Positions 27,451 to 38,700 of a stretch of 64,000 bases of DNA are shown here, in pieces (position 1 is the first letter of the stretch; each line of letters starts with the position of its first letter). Made by a program: the position numbers and the translations under genes. Origin of the DNA: Phytoseiulus persimilis (lineage: Eukaryota > Arthropoda > Arachnida > Mesostigmata > Phytoseiidae); assembly GCA_037576195.1 (NCBI GenBank), contig CM075101.1:28086001-28150000 (forward strand), read 5' to 3'. The notes beneath the pieces were generated by a model. It was not told where the DNA came from. It did not search any database and worked only from the letters and a program-made list of their open reading frames with translations.

Positions 27451-28079
27451 TCGCACTCGCTGTTGTTGAGTCACTCAGCCCAGTTTCGAGTCATTCGTTC
27501 CGTGACCGCTCCGACTTCCTGTGTCTGAGTGTGGGAAAGTTCCTCTCCGCAGAAACGGTCTTGGGCCAGACCCCTTCTAGCAGGAGCGACGCAGAGTGGC
27601 GCTGATTCTGTAGACCTTGAGAGCTCGAACGGCTCTTAATGAAGATTTTGAGCTCACGAATGCGGAACTGAACGGAGTGAGAATGGCGACTGCCGCCTCG
27701 TATCTCCTGGTAAGCTGAAGTCTATAACCCTGTATGAACAGTGTACATGACTGTAGCGATTGAACCACGCGGAGATCGCGCATCCAGAGCTCGATGATAC
27801 GAAGCAGCAGTCCATGATTCAGAATAGGAGTAACGAACTTTCAGTACAAGAACCGGTAAACGACGCCCTGAAGGTGACTTCGGCAGCTTTTTGACGGAAT
27901 CCGATTGAACCGAAGTCGTGACTATCCAAGGCTTGTTTGCGTTGCTCGGAACCAAGAACGATACGCAGAAGCCATATCGCTCTCTGAATCGGTTTCGGTA
28001 CTGCATCTCAAGTTCGTTACGCACTCTACTCGGTACAAGATCTGAGCCACTGTTGCTTGCTGCTGGCCGATATTCGGCT

Positions 28080-28500
28080 GGATGAGATGCTCCTTGAAGA
28101 CTCAAGCTGATAACGACGATGCAATATCTGGGAATTCCGGAAGGAATTCCAAACACCGGAAAGACAGCTCAGAAGACGCCAGACCAGAGCGCCGAGGGAA
28201 CATGGAAAAGGAAGAGACGCAAGGACCCAGGGATCCCCGAGAAGAAGCTCCATCGAACGGCACACAGGACATCGTTGATTCCACTCCGAGGGCGAGAGCC
28301 TCAAGAGGGAAGACGGATCTCAGGCGCACTTGATCGAGCAAGACAAGATGATCAAAACGAATCTCAACGAGATGGAGGTGAAGGACCTCATCGATTCCTT
28401 AATTCGAAAGAAGACCCGCAGACTAAAGGAAATAGAGATGAGAGACACGGCGAAGGAGGCCGAGGAACTCACCAAAGGACGGGAAGAAGACTCCTAATCG
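28080..28500 (+). other. Highly charged open frames, possible LINE ORF1 remnant
   Basis: Overlapping open frames rich in Lys, Arg, Glu and Asp, including a helical stretch with NLNEMEVKDLIDSLIRKKTR. The composition is like the N-terminal part of non-LTR ORF1 proteins, and an ORF1 C-terminal remnant lies at 31.5 kb, but no diagnostic motif is visible. From 28.6 to 30.07 kb I see nothing else beyond AT-rich tracts. Confidence 0.3.
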
Positions 28501-30071
28501 GAGCTGATCGGAGAATCATCCGCTATCCGAACGAAACCCGAAGAAACAAAAGAAAAAAAGATCCGAAGGGAATGCTTTCAGAATCAGGTAGACATTTCCA
28601 CGAATCTATGCATCTCGTGGCTAATCCTCGGATTAAAATTCGAGTTGGAGTCAAGTGGAGAGGAGAATAACGTTTGAAAACTTTGGAGTGACCTCCAGCC
28701 CCTTCGCATCTAGGAAGATGCATGAACAGCCAAGATCGACTTCTCAATAGTTCACCTGTTCCCCCTTCCTCGATCTGGCATGGAAGAAATCAGAATATGA
28801 ATTGTTTCTCACCCAATACTGCTCCAAGCATTAACTATGCCTCTTTTCGATCCATCCACATTTCCGAATCGCCTGTTTTCCGTGCGTATAGCCGAGTGAC
28901 GATGCCCCAGAGGTTCTTCATGGGATTCATATCAGGGCCTGGACTTCAATCATCGATTTGTACTCGAGCTGGCATCCCCGGATGCATCATCATGTTTGAA
29001 TATCAGTTTGAGGCCGGAACCTCCTCGAGAAGGTAAAGATGAGAATCTAGCACCCCTTGATATTCTTTGGAATCCATTCTCCATGAGGGGAACGCTAATT
29101 CCACTCGAACCCGAAGCTACCTCAGCACAACCTCCGCCGAAATTGCGTCGTGAAGAGGTCATTGGTTCCTTCCTCGAATCTCTGCAGTAGTGATTGAAGC
29201 CGTCCGGCCCATCGAGGGAGAACTTATTTTCCTCGCTGAAGAGAACCTATGGAAGTAGTGTTTCAAATGCAAAGGAGCTCCATATGATTCGACGGAATTC
29301 TCTCACAACGACCCTACCATCTTCCACCATCGTGTCATATTTTCTTCCGCGAAAATCAGCCGCGCATCAGTGTGAGAAGGTCAGGGTCGGCGCGCACCTC
29401 GTTCTCGCCGATTGAAGGTGTTCCTGCTCATTGATCACCTGACGAACGCGCCTCGGAGTCACACGAAGGTCAAGATCTCGTCTGATTTGCGTACTCGAAC
29501 TTGTCGAGTTTGACGCAGCGCGGCAGATGTTTCCAGGCAGGAACCGTGTATCGCACTTCTCCTTTTTCATGGGCTCTCAGAATTCCCTCCGCCATCCTCG
29601 AAATTCCTTCTCTAAAGTACGACCTCGATTATTTCGACCCGGATTATTTCAACCTTTCGGATATCAACCTCGATTATTTCAACTCCTCGAAAGTGGAGGA
29701 CACGGGCAATGTTGAAGATGGCTGAGATGCGATGCATCACTCGAAGGCTTCCCCATTTTGAGCGACGATGAATCTATCCACGCCCCACGATCTTTCTGGA
29801 GATGAGATCGAAGTGGGGGGAAAGTTCCTCTCTTCCCCTCTGTAGGTGGAAGAAGAGAACTCACCTCCACCGCCACAACCGGTCGAAGCCTACGAGGCCG
29901 ACGTGGCTGTGAGGTGGCTAGAGAGACGAGAAGGTAGTGAAGAGCATGACCTGATTTGTCTGGCATATCTCCAAGCAATGGAAATGGTGAGGAAAATTGT
30001 AGAGTCTCATCACACAGAATAAACTATGTGGCATATGAATCTATCGCTCCGAATCTCCCATCGTCAATATA

Positions 30072-30813
30072 CAGGGTGGCTTTTTTTAGTCGGGAATTTT
30101 CGAGCCCGATCTTGTTTTGGCCATAACTTCGTCAATTTTTGGATTTTATTCAAAAATCAAATAGTGATAGAGGATATCGAGGCGGTCATTTTGATACAAA
30201 ATTCAGGAGGATCTGGTCAAAATCCCGGTCAGGAGATGGTTTTGAAAATGACCCTTTTTTTTCGAGGTCTTCCTAAAAGTTCTCGTGACTCCTCAACGAG
30301 GCAGAATCGGAGGTATCTCCCCTGGTGAAAATTACTCAGAAATGGGTGAATCATCCGAACATTGAGCTGCGAGGTCGATCCGATGATTTTTGATTTTCAC
30401 CGGAAATCATCCACGCTCAGGATTCCGCCCTCGGTTGCCAAAATTTCCCTCGACACCGAAGGAATTCTCGATACGATCGGTTGCCATTTTTCGGAGAAAT
30501 GAGATAACTTCAATCGGTTCTCTGGCGAATGACCGGCTTCCTTTTGCGCGTCGGATGCGACCCGCACGAGTCCGATCCGATAATTATTGAAGTTTTTACG
30601 ATAACTTTTAGGAAGACCTCGAAAAAAAGAGGGTCATTTTCAAAACCATTTTCTGACCGGGATTTTTACCAGATCCTGAATTCTGTATCAAAATGACCGC
30701 CTCGATATCCTTTATCGATCACTTTTTGATTTTTGAAAAAAATCCAAAAATTGACGAAGTTATGGCCAAAACAAGATCGGGCTCGAAAATTCCCGACTAA
30801 AAAAGCCACCCTG
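30072..30813. mobile_element. Palindromic MITE with about 215-base terminal inverted repeats
   Basis: The element begins CAGGGTGGCTTTTTTTAGTC and ends with its near-exact reverse complement. TA dinucleotides sit directly outside both ends (30070-30071, 30814-30815). The two arms, roughly 30072-30290 and 30600-30813, match for about 215 bases with few differences, leaving an internal region of about 310 bases. There is no coding capacity. TA target duplication and the CAGGGTGGC end suggest a non-autonomous Tc1/mariner-type element. High arm similarity suggests a fairly young insertion or arm homogenisation. Confidence 0.9.
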
Positions 30814-31479
30814 TATGTCGTCTCATTCTGTTTCGGCTCGCGTTGGATTACGAAATCTCATTCTTGAATCGATTTCGGAGTCCAAGAATGTGGACAATCT
30901 TGTCTTCTCTCGATTATTTCAACTTTTTTGTGCATCGAATGGTTGAAATAATCGAAGTTGTACTGTATTCCATATTCTCTGCCATGAGAAATATCAGACG
31001 AGAGCTCCCAACGATTATTGGAGAAATACAGAGAAGTCGACTGATTCTGAAAGCGTTTCTTCGACTGTAGTACAGGCGACAGCGGAACAGTGGCCGAGGC
31101 AAACATACGAGAAGAAAATCTTTAAAAACTGGAATCGTCGGTAACAGGAGCGTCGGGTCTTCATCCTCTCTGATGGGGAGCTGGGGGGTAGAAGGATCCT
31201 CGGACATTGAATGTCCTTGAGTAGCTGGTCAGGTTCCTCCCTGCTGGAAGAGAAATCAGCACCCTCGAAGACGGAGAGATAGCCTCCTCCCGAACGATCG
31301 TATCGCCTACCCCGTGCAGAAATAGAAGCCCAAGACAAGGGGGAGAACGGGGGACCTTACTTCTAGGACTTGGAAGCGCCTCGATAGTTGATGTAGCAGA
31401 ACTGCTGCAGAAGATCGCGCAAGTCAAAGGAAGCGGCATACCGGCGAAGGAGAATATCCTCATCAGAATTCCAAGCGAG

Positions 31480-31910
31480 GCGAACGTTGAAAGCCCCAGG
31501 GAGAGACTCGAAGCATGCTAGAGAGGATTCAACATACAAAACGAGATGGAAAGCTCGGTCAAAAACGACGAAGAATAAGGAAGGCTCGAAAAACGAGATA
31601 ATAACGATATCTAGGAGGCAAAACCGAACCACGCTGGAGGTAGCAAGCTCAGGAGACAGCTCTGAACTATTGAAAAAGGAACTATTGAAAAACCTTGAGC
31701 AACTCGTAGACCCCAAAGCTTTTGGAGTTAACATCCAGTCCTTCAAGCAGACAGGTGTTACCATAGAGATACAGATACACGAACGCAGCAGAGGCGGAAA
31801 TGAGGAGCTAGCCAACTACATCAAGGAGCAACTGAAGCTCGAAGCCACAGTCAAGGCTCCGCCGCTTACGGTCGCGGTGATGATCTCAAGATTGGACGTT
31901 TACTCAACGG
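31480..31910 (+). mobile_element. LINE ORF1 remnant (R1/LOA-like)
   Basis: The plus strand encodes about 150 residues containing LEQLVDPKAFGVNIQ followed by GVTIEIQ and a charged helix. This resembles the conserved middle of Gag-like ORF1 of R1/Jockey-group non-LTR retrotransposons (VDP..LGV....R....GV.IE). No zinc knuckles or ORF2 follow. The remnant ends where the duplicated segment begins at 31.91 kb, so that edge may be a transposon-duplication junction. Confidence 0.5.
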
Positions 31911-31914
31911 ACAC

Positions 31915-33740
31915 TTCGCATGTACAGTACCTCGCCTGTACTCGCTGACGCGATGTACGAAACGAAGGTTCTATTCCTGACTTAGAATAACTGGCCATTT
32001 TCGGCCGCTCGAATCGCCGGGAGCCAAACGAAAAAGCACCGAAACGAACGATCGAACTCCGAACACACAACATATGAACTCTTAGGTATGAATCACAGGA
32101 ATAACTCGATCGTTGAAGGTATAGCGGCCGTCAGATGTACGTTGACGCTTGTCCACCGAGTGCTCCGCAAGTCTGGCCTATCGAAGGATGAGTTTCGTTC
32201 GCAGATCGAGAGTGGCCGTTCTGGTCGATGCTCGTCTCGAACCCCGCATCGAGAGGGATACCGAATTCTTCGGTTAGTATACCATGGATCAATGGCAGTC
32301 TGAGATTTGGTCAGAGAAACGACCCAATCACAACTGCGGAGATCGAGAACGGATCGAGAGAATAGAGAGATCCTTCCCATTCAAATCGGCAACTTTTTCG
32401 TCTCGCGCCGCTGACTAAGATGAACACCGGGTGATCCGAGCCATTCTAGTTCCGGAATTCGGGAACTGTGATTTGCGGAACGTGACTTCAAAAGGAATTG
32501 TTCGCGAGTTAAGAACTTGAAAAGCCATCTGTCGCCCTCGAAAGTGTCCTAACGTTGTTTTCGAGGAGTCGGTACGAGCGCGACGTTGATGGCGAAGGGA
32601 AAAAAGACTCAAGTCAGGACGGAGGTGATCCAGAACCTTTCTGTTTCCGATCAAAAAACTCGAGAGTGACACTTGCCAACCGATTAAACCCTCTCAGCAA
32701 AGTCATAGTGGATATCCATATTGAAGGCGTGTGTTTTTTCCAAAGGAGCCCGAGGCGAACCCGAACTCAGCGGGAGCCGTGTTTCCTGAAACCGCGGGAC
32801 TAGTTGGCGTTCGAATACACGCGAAGCCGGGGGCCAAGCGTTCAGCTATCACGGGTGATTTCCTGTGAATCTATCCCCAGCCTCAGGGTATCTCTAACCG
32901 ATCAGCGTGTGCGAGAATGTGTTTTCGTTGTGATAAGATGGATGTCACTGCGTGGACTCCGAAGACTATCCAGCCGAACCACTGCAAATCTCGAGCCGCT
33001 CACTGGAGGAGATATCGTGTACTCAGGAGGTCAATCTCTCCTTGGACGGCTGTGCGCGCGAAAGCAATCTGGGAAGGAGTCTCTCCCACATTCGTCTCGA
33101 GCTCGGGCTCGTTGCGGACAAAGGCGATTCACTGCAGTGAACTAACACTCATGTTCTTTGCAGATGTTGCCGGAGAGGCTGTCGACATTTAAATAAGAGC
33201 TCCTCCGGTCGACGGCGAAGCTGATACGGAGCGTGTGAAATACCTTTCGGAAGCCTTGGAACTACGAAAAAGTGACGTTTCACTGGGCAAAGGTAGCGGA
33301 TCAAGAGAGTAAATAGTACTCTTCGAAATGAGAGTGACATGTGAGGAACTTCATCGGGAACTCTCCAATCTCATCGGGAGCTGATTTCCGCTGTTTACTG
33401 CACAAGAGAAGCATTCCCTGTCTTAAAATTCTCCCGAGCGTGCAGAAATTCTGTGCTTTTGAACTCCAGAAGAATCACCACAAAGTTCAGCTCAGTACGG
33501 TTCCACAAGTGACGGCTAGTTCGTCATGTATTGTCAACTGCGGGAATGAATTCTTCATGAGCCGTTGGAAGCCGTCCCGATCATTTTGACTTTTTTTCCT
33601 GGGTTGCATTCTACGGGGGTACTCCCTCGTGCTCACAAGGCCAACAGATTTCTCAACTGTTGCATGGTATCATCAGGACTGGTCACGGTGTGACCTTTGG
33701 TGCGCGAATCCTCGAAAATCTCGTGGTCGTTGCCTCCGGG
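31915..33740. repeat. Right copy of the direct duplication
   Basis: Matches 22055-23650. It carries 82 bases absent from the left copy (31967-32048) and about 165 extra bases in the second intron of the C15orf40 relic (about 32.88-33.03 kb). Its right end is continuous with the complete PMM2 gene, so this is probably the original locus and the 22-kb segment the transplanted copy. Confidence 0.85.
32589..33384 (+). pseudogene. C15orf40-like pseudogene (UPF0235)
   Basis: Second copy of the three-exon gene at 22.7 kb. Exon 1 (ATG at 32589) and exon 2 (GLVGVRIHAKPGAK preserved) are nearly intact. In exon 3 the frame hits a stop straight after GEAVDI, and another follows GSRE. Intron 2 has grown by about 165 bases. 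The exon 3 residues past the stop remain alignable, which points to recent loss. It is convergent with PMM2, about 250 bases from the PMM2 stop. Confidence 0.88.
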
Positions 33741-34552
33741 ATACGTTTTGTCGCCGAAGAAGTGGATCTCATCATACCCATCTTGTTCCACGAATTTCAG
33801 GCAGTACCGTTTGTCCCAGCCTGGGAAGGAATTATTCTCTGTCTCAACAGATTCAGCCCTTGGGGATGTAGAAAGATTCAGACCAGGCTGCCAGACTTTG
33901 ACGGAATCCAGAGAGGGGAACTCACCCTGAGGATAAATGTCGAATGAGATCTGACCTCCGATAGCGAAGCTCAGACCGCAATCTCCGAACTCCTCTTCAA
34001 GCGCTCGGATCATGGTTTCCCTGACGCTGTGCTCCTCGTCGTATTTTTCAAACTCATCTCTTTCCGCCTGCGAGCAGTTCCGCCCGATCGGGCTGACATT
34101 CACCATACCTTGCCGGAACTCTATGAAAGTCCCTCGTTTCTTCGGAAGTTTGAGATCCGCTATATACCTGCAATCCGGAACCCGGGTTTGAAACTTGACC
34201 ACATATTCACATAGACTGCGCCAGCATTCGATGTGGAAACGGGCGCTCACTTGAGACAAAAGTTGACCAGTTTCTGAAGTCTTTGTTCTCCAATGAATTC
34301 GAGGAAGCTTTGATTGTGTATTGGTTGCCCCTTCCTGTGAGCCACCAACCCATTCTGAGAGAACACGTAATCAAACTTGTGTATGCAGTCCTCTCCCACC
34401 TGCTCCTGGATTTTCGCAAGATCCGAGCCACCCACGAGGCCAACAGCGACCCTCTCGTGAACGGTTCCCAAGAACGCAGTGAATTCAGGGGTTATCGGAT
34501 TTCTGGGTTTCGTAAGAGTCCCGTCGACATCGAAGAGTATGATGGTCTTCAT
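33633..34552 (-). CDS. PMM2: Phosphomannomutase 2
   Basis: Interconverts mannose-6-phosphate and mannose-1-phosphate in the cytosol, supplying GDP-mannose for N-glycosylation and GPI anchors. Three exons: 34552-34251, 34167-33926 and 33820-33633, with introns of 84 and 105 bases and matching phases, give 243 residues (human PMM2 has 246). The HAD nucleophile motif FDVDGTLT is at residues 7-14, with [32 protein letters not shown] (here AIGGQISFD) and FFGDKT..GGNDHEI all visible. The start at 34552 follows a possible acceptor (TTACAG); another in-frame ATG lies 27 bases upstream. Its last exon was partly copied to 23.6 kb. It is convergent with the C15orf40 relic. Confidence 0.95.
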
Positions 34553-36186
34553 TATCTGTAACGTTTCAGGATTCTTCATTCGTTTGAACAACACGAATGC
34601 AGCACGACGAAACTATACAAGTACAGGTATTGACTCAAAGGCGGGATTTCTTCTCGGCGACGAGCAAAATTTTTGTTCCAGGCTGGTTGGGAACTCGTAC
34701 ATCCTATGCGGGAACGGAGTGGTGTCTAGACAACATGGGGCTCTCCAAGTTTTCTCCATTATACAGTCGCTCAGCCATTGTTCCCGGGCGAGTCCTCGAT
34801 GAACGGACCTAAGATTACTTCGCTCTCGGTTCCATATCGACGAAGACAGCTCCCATGGAGAGCTTTTGTAGTTACACCGAAGAACGCAAGACCCAGAGTA
34901 CGGACGTATGCTCAGAAGAATCGAACTCACACACCTGTCGAAATTCTGATTGAGGGAACTTACGCTTCTTCCGGCGAGCGTTGAATATGCGATCGTATGA
35001 GCCCAGTTGTCCACATCACCCAACAACCCGCGCGCTCAGCTGTTTGAGCTTTCGTTCGAATCAGATCGGTTCCACGTGGTGCGTTTGTGGTACTCTCTAC
35101 GGTGCTGTGTCATAGTGTCCCACGGAGTGTAGCCACAGTCTCGAAAGAACCTGGCTGCTCAGCAGAGGCAGGGACCCCACGGGGTATGCTGGGGAACAGC
35201 TTTCAGCAGTCGATCGGGGATCCGGGGAGATCATTGCGATTACAATTTTGAGCTCCGGGAGATTTCGGCGCTGGTCCGAAGCGCACAAAACGCCCGAGAA
35301 ATTCCTAACCGACGGCGACTGTTGGAGCCGAGTACCAAACGATGCAACCACAATAATTTCTCCCTTTTGTTTGTTCGGTAATTCGGTTCGAAGTGACCGA
35401 GCACCGAAAAGAAGAAGAGAGAGGCGTCAACGCAGTTTTTTTCTCAACGTGTCGAGGTCGTTTAGCAGTTCCCCCACCATTCCCTTGGGAGCACGTTGTA
35501 GAAGAGTTCTGGTGATCGACAGAGGTAACGCACCTTCCGACCGTGCTACTCAACTGCATAGTTGATCGCTGTGTTGAGCTGACTGTGAGCTGACAGATTC
35601 AGAGCGTTGCGCGTCCACCGGCACGCGAAAAAAATGTGCCGATTGTAAAAAGATCTCAAATTGTTCACAAGAGCTCTCAACATTTCCAACCGCTCGTTCT
35701 CCAGCGGTTTGCTGCTCTTCCTTACCCCCACCAAGCTGAGTGTGGAACGGCCATGTTTTTCATGGGCTTCAACGCGAGTCGGCCTCAAGAGCGAGCTCAC
35801 GGATGGGTGTATGCGGTGGAGCCTTCGCGACCGGTGGCTGCTATAGCTTGCAATCGAGGATGAAACGATGATCTGGAGCCTCGATTGCACCGAAATCACC
35901 CTCAAACGGTCGGCTGCGGTTTTTCAAGCGTGCACGAAATTACTATGTGATGTTGCAGAAGGGTAATGTCACCCACGAACTCAAACTGAATACAAACGGG
36001 AGAATCTCATCAGCTTCTACAGAGGAACACAAGTGTAGTGTAAGCAGCAAAATCGATGTTTGGGATCCCAGTCTTCAGATACATAAATCCCACAGGAACA
36101 CCATCAATTACCAGATTCGAAACACTATTCTTGGGGAAATGGGAACAATACTGAGAGAACGAAAACCCAACTGAAAGGATGTAGAC

Positions 36187-36397
36187 CAGTGGTTCCCAAA
36201 CTCCACTGACCCATCGAACCCCTAGGCGACTTCGTTGAAGTTTATGGACTGCCGTCCCCGGGGGTCGACCGTCGACCCCTGATCCACCTACGTGGACTCC
36301 AAGAAGTATGGTCAAATCCACCCCGGCATCACCTCTGTAAACCGGAGATCGGCCATCGACCCCCAGGGGTCGATATCGACCACTTTGAGAACCACTG
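36187..36397. mobile_element. hAT-type MITE with 8-base target duplication
   Basis: A 211-base element starting CAGTGGTTCCCAAACT and ending AGTTTGAGAACCACTG-like (ACTTTGAGAACCACTG). It is flanked by the direct repeat ATGTAGAC on both sides (36179-36186 and 36398-36405). The 8-base duplication and CAGTGGTTC ends are diagnostic for hAT elements. It has no coding capacity. Its interior contains GGACTCCAAGAAGTATGGTC, a unit of the 45-base satellite family seen elsewhere in the window. Confidence 0.93.
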
Positions 36398-36885
36398 ATG
36401 TAGACGAACGCGGGGAGCTGAACTCCTATGGTATGACACAACTATTCCATAGACACTCTGAGTACATGAACACATGTAATCGCATCTTCGCAGGATGAAT
36501 ACGGAGCTGACTTACGTAATTAGCGAGGGGACGGATGCTCCCGCAGACCACACGATTTCGCCTATTCCGCACATAATTGACTATCAATTTCCACCAGACA
36601 GTTGCACCGAATTGAATGTTCGACATCATGTTGAGAACGAGCGAAACTGGGAAAGTCTCGACGAAGACCAATCGTACATCCTCCTGCAGCTCTGCTTCTC
36701 ATTCTTCCCTCAACACCGCACCTCTCCCTGAGTGCTAACCGCGGCTGATCTTCAAGATACCCCACCTTCCGGTTCCAGCGAAAACCCATCTTGAACATCT
36801 TCTAGATATCCTTATCGTCACTGTATATGATCCGCTTCGTCTGTCAGTTTGTCCGCATTCCTTCTAGAATATATGGGGGTGATTT

Positions 36886-37117
36886 CAGGACCAATGTGAC
36901 CATACTTTTCCAAGTCTGACGGGATGATTCCGGGACCAATCTAACCATACTTTCCCGAATCTAGAAGAGAGATTCTGGGACCAATCTAACCATACTTTCC
37001 CAAGTCTGGAGGGGTGATTCTGGGAGCGACCCGGCCATACTTCTCTGAGCCTGGGGGAAGATGCCCGGACCAATCTGAACATACTTTGACGAGTCTGAAA
37101 GGGTGATTCCGGAACCA
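36886..37117 (+). repeat. 45-base satellite array, five units
   Basis: Five head-to-tail units of 44-45 bases. The consensus runs approximately ACCAATCTAACCATACTTTC then CCAAGTCTGGAGGGGTGATT and CTGGG. The array is interrupted at 37118 by the poly(T) end of a LINE and resumes at 38559. Confidence 0.92.
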
Positions 37118-37118
37118 A

Positions 37119-38279
37119 TTTTTTTTTTGTTTATAAAGGAGAGAGGAATGCCTGTCGCACGCGCCAGGAATCTTGGCGCATTCCTGGCCAGTGAGGGGCT
37201 TGCACCCTCTGAAACTCTCTCCTCTGCTTTCGGGTGCCTGGGGACTCAGAGAGGTTTCTCCATGTGGTATTACCCTAAAATCCCGCAGATAAAGAACTTA
37301 TCAGATAACGAACTTTTTGCATAACGAACTTGACAGATAACGAACTTGGCCTGGATCTGATAAGTTCGTTTTCTGCCAAGTTCGTTATCTGGAAAGTTCG
37401 TTATCTGATACGGTTCTCTAGAAAAACGTCGGAAGAAAAAGGTTCGTTATCTGCGGGATTTTAGGGTACTTCCAGGACACTCGGGGCCAGCGATCTTCGG
37501 GACTATTGTACTCTAGCTACGTCCTTTGCTCTGCTCAACTTCCTGGTCATCCTCTTATTTTGTTCACCAGGCTCTCTTGTAGGCTGTTCCGCTCGCGGTC
37601 CTTGCCGCGGGAACAGCTCGCCAACTCTGGCGATTCCTTTGTAGGCTATCTTTCTTCCGGAATATGCATTCGACCTTTCTCGTCGTTCTTTTCCATCCTT
37701 CTTCAGATTTCCACATGTGTTCCACTAATTGCGGTACCGATTTAGCTCCAAGGCAAATCGGTTGACTTAGTGCAGCACACGTGACCACCGCGTGATGGGT
37801 ATCATCTTCGTCGCCAGAGCCGCAGAGTGTGCACAGAGCCTTCCTCATCCTGAACAGGTATTGCTGGAAGTTTCCATGATTCGTCAGCATCTGCGTATGG
37901 TAAGTGAGGTCTCCGAAGTCTCTTCCCACCCAGGTCTTGATATTCGGTATGCTCGCATACGTCCATCGTCCTTTTGTGGATGAGTCCCATTGCGCCTGCC
38001 AACCGTTGAGGGTTTCAGTCTCGATCTCATTTCTGTCTGGGTCGTCTTCTTCGGATTCCTCGGCTGTATCTTCGTTGTACCTCGTGTATAGTGCAGTCCT
38101 TTCCTTGACCAGGAGCGGCCATGGCACTGTTCTGGCGAGCGCGAATAGGGCCTGCGTCGAGGTCGTGCGATAGGCTCGCGTTATTCGAACGGCAGAAATT
38201 CTCTGCGCTCTCTCCAGAGCCTCCCTATTCTTCTGCAAATGGAGCGCCTGAGGTCCCCATATCGGTGCTGCGTATGGTG
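37119..38279 (-). mobile_element. 5'-truncated LINE (R1/Jockey-like), ORF2 end and 3' region
   Basis: Minus-strand non-LTR fragment. The frame from 38279 to 37564 encodes the end of ORF2: APYAAPIWGPQAL, then the helical region after the reverse transcriptase, then a zinc-binding motif CTLCGSGDEDDTHHAVVTC typical of R1/LOA/Jockey ORF2 C-termini. The 3' region follows (37563-37129) and closes with a poly(A) tail, seen as T10 at 37119-37128. It sits inside the 45-base satellite. A second copy of its 3' region lies at 39.9 kb, and a MITE has inserted into this copy. Confidence 0.8.
37273..37466. mobile_element. 194-base MITE inserted in the LINE 3' region
   Basis: Begins CCCTAAAATCCCGCAGATAA and ends with the inverted complement (GCGGGATTTTAGGG). 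TA lies on each side. The homologous LINE tail at 39.9 kb keeps the uninterrupted site (reading GGTATTACTTCC), proving insertion at TA with TA duplication. The interior holds about eight copies, in both orientations, of a TAACGAACTT-like motif, so it can fold into nested hairpins. Tc1/mariner-type non-autonomous element is the likely class. Confidence 0.93.
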
Positions 38280-38294
38280 CAGTTTCCGAGTCTT

Positions 38295-38543
38295 TGTTTT
38301 CCGGCTGAACCTCTCAGTCAGCCCTCAGAAGTGTCCTGGGATCACCTTTCGGTATTGCTTCAGTAACACTCCCTATCGCCTCGCGAATCCCATTGCGGGC
38401 GGTGGGCTTAGGTCTTAATTCTGATACACATTAAATCCTCTTTTTACCACATAAGAAATTTTTGTTGTCGGCCGGGGATCGAACCCGCGATTGCTAGCTT
38501 AGCGTGGCACCTAAGGCGTTGGTTCATGCAACACGGTCAACGA
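38295..38543 (-). mobile_element. tRNA-derived SINE, full length, 15-base target duplications
   Basis: Minus strand. The 5' head (38543 to about 38465) is tRNA-like, with a canonical B box GGGTTCGATCCCC. A body follows, and the 3' end reads GGTTCAGCCGGAAAACAAA. It is flanked by perfect 15-base direct repeats GCAGTTTCCGAGTCT (38280-38294 and 38544-38558), the mark of LINE-mediated insertion. The target was the 45-base satellite. It is not a functional tRNA: the acceptor arm pairs poorly and it is fused to the body. Confidence 0.88.
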
Positions 38544-38628
38544 GCAGTTTCCGAGTCTGGAGGAGTGATTCCGGGACCAATCTGACCATACTTCTCTGAG
38601 TCTGCATGGGTGATTCTGGGAGCGACCT

Positions 38629-38700
38629 TTCTTTTTGTTTTCCGGCTGAACCTCTCAGCCAGCCCTCAGAAGTGTCCCGGAATCACCTTTCGGTATTGCT
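38629..38700 (-). mobile_element. 5'-truncated copy of the same SINE
   Basis: A 72-base copy of the SINE 3' end, nearly identical to the full copy. It is flanked by perfect 15-base direct repeats TTCTGGGAGCGACCT (38614-38628 and 38701-38715), again within satellite sequence. Confidence 0.9.

Noticed and set aside
29600-29730. Acidic frame with DYFDPDYFN repeats
   Set aside because: It arises from repeated CGATTATTTC-like bases also seen near 30.9 kb; no protein family matches.
38461-38545. tRNA gene
   Set aside because: B box is good but the acceptor stem mispairs and the sequence continues into a SINE body with target duplications.
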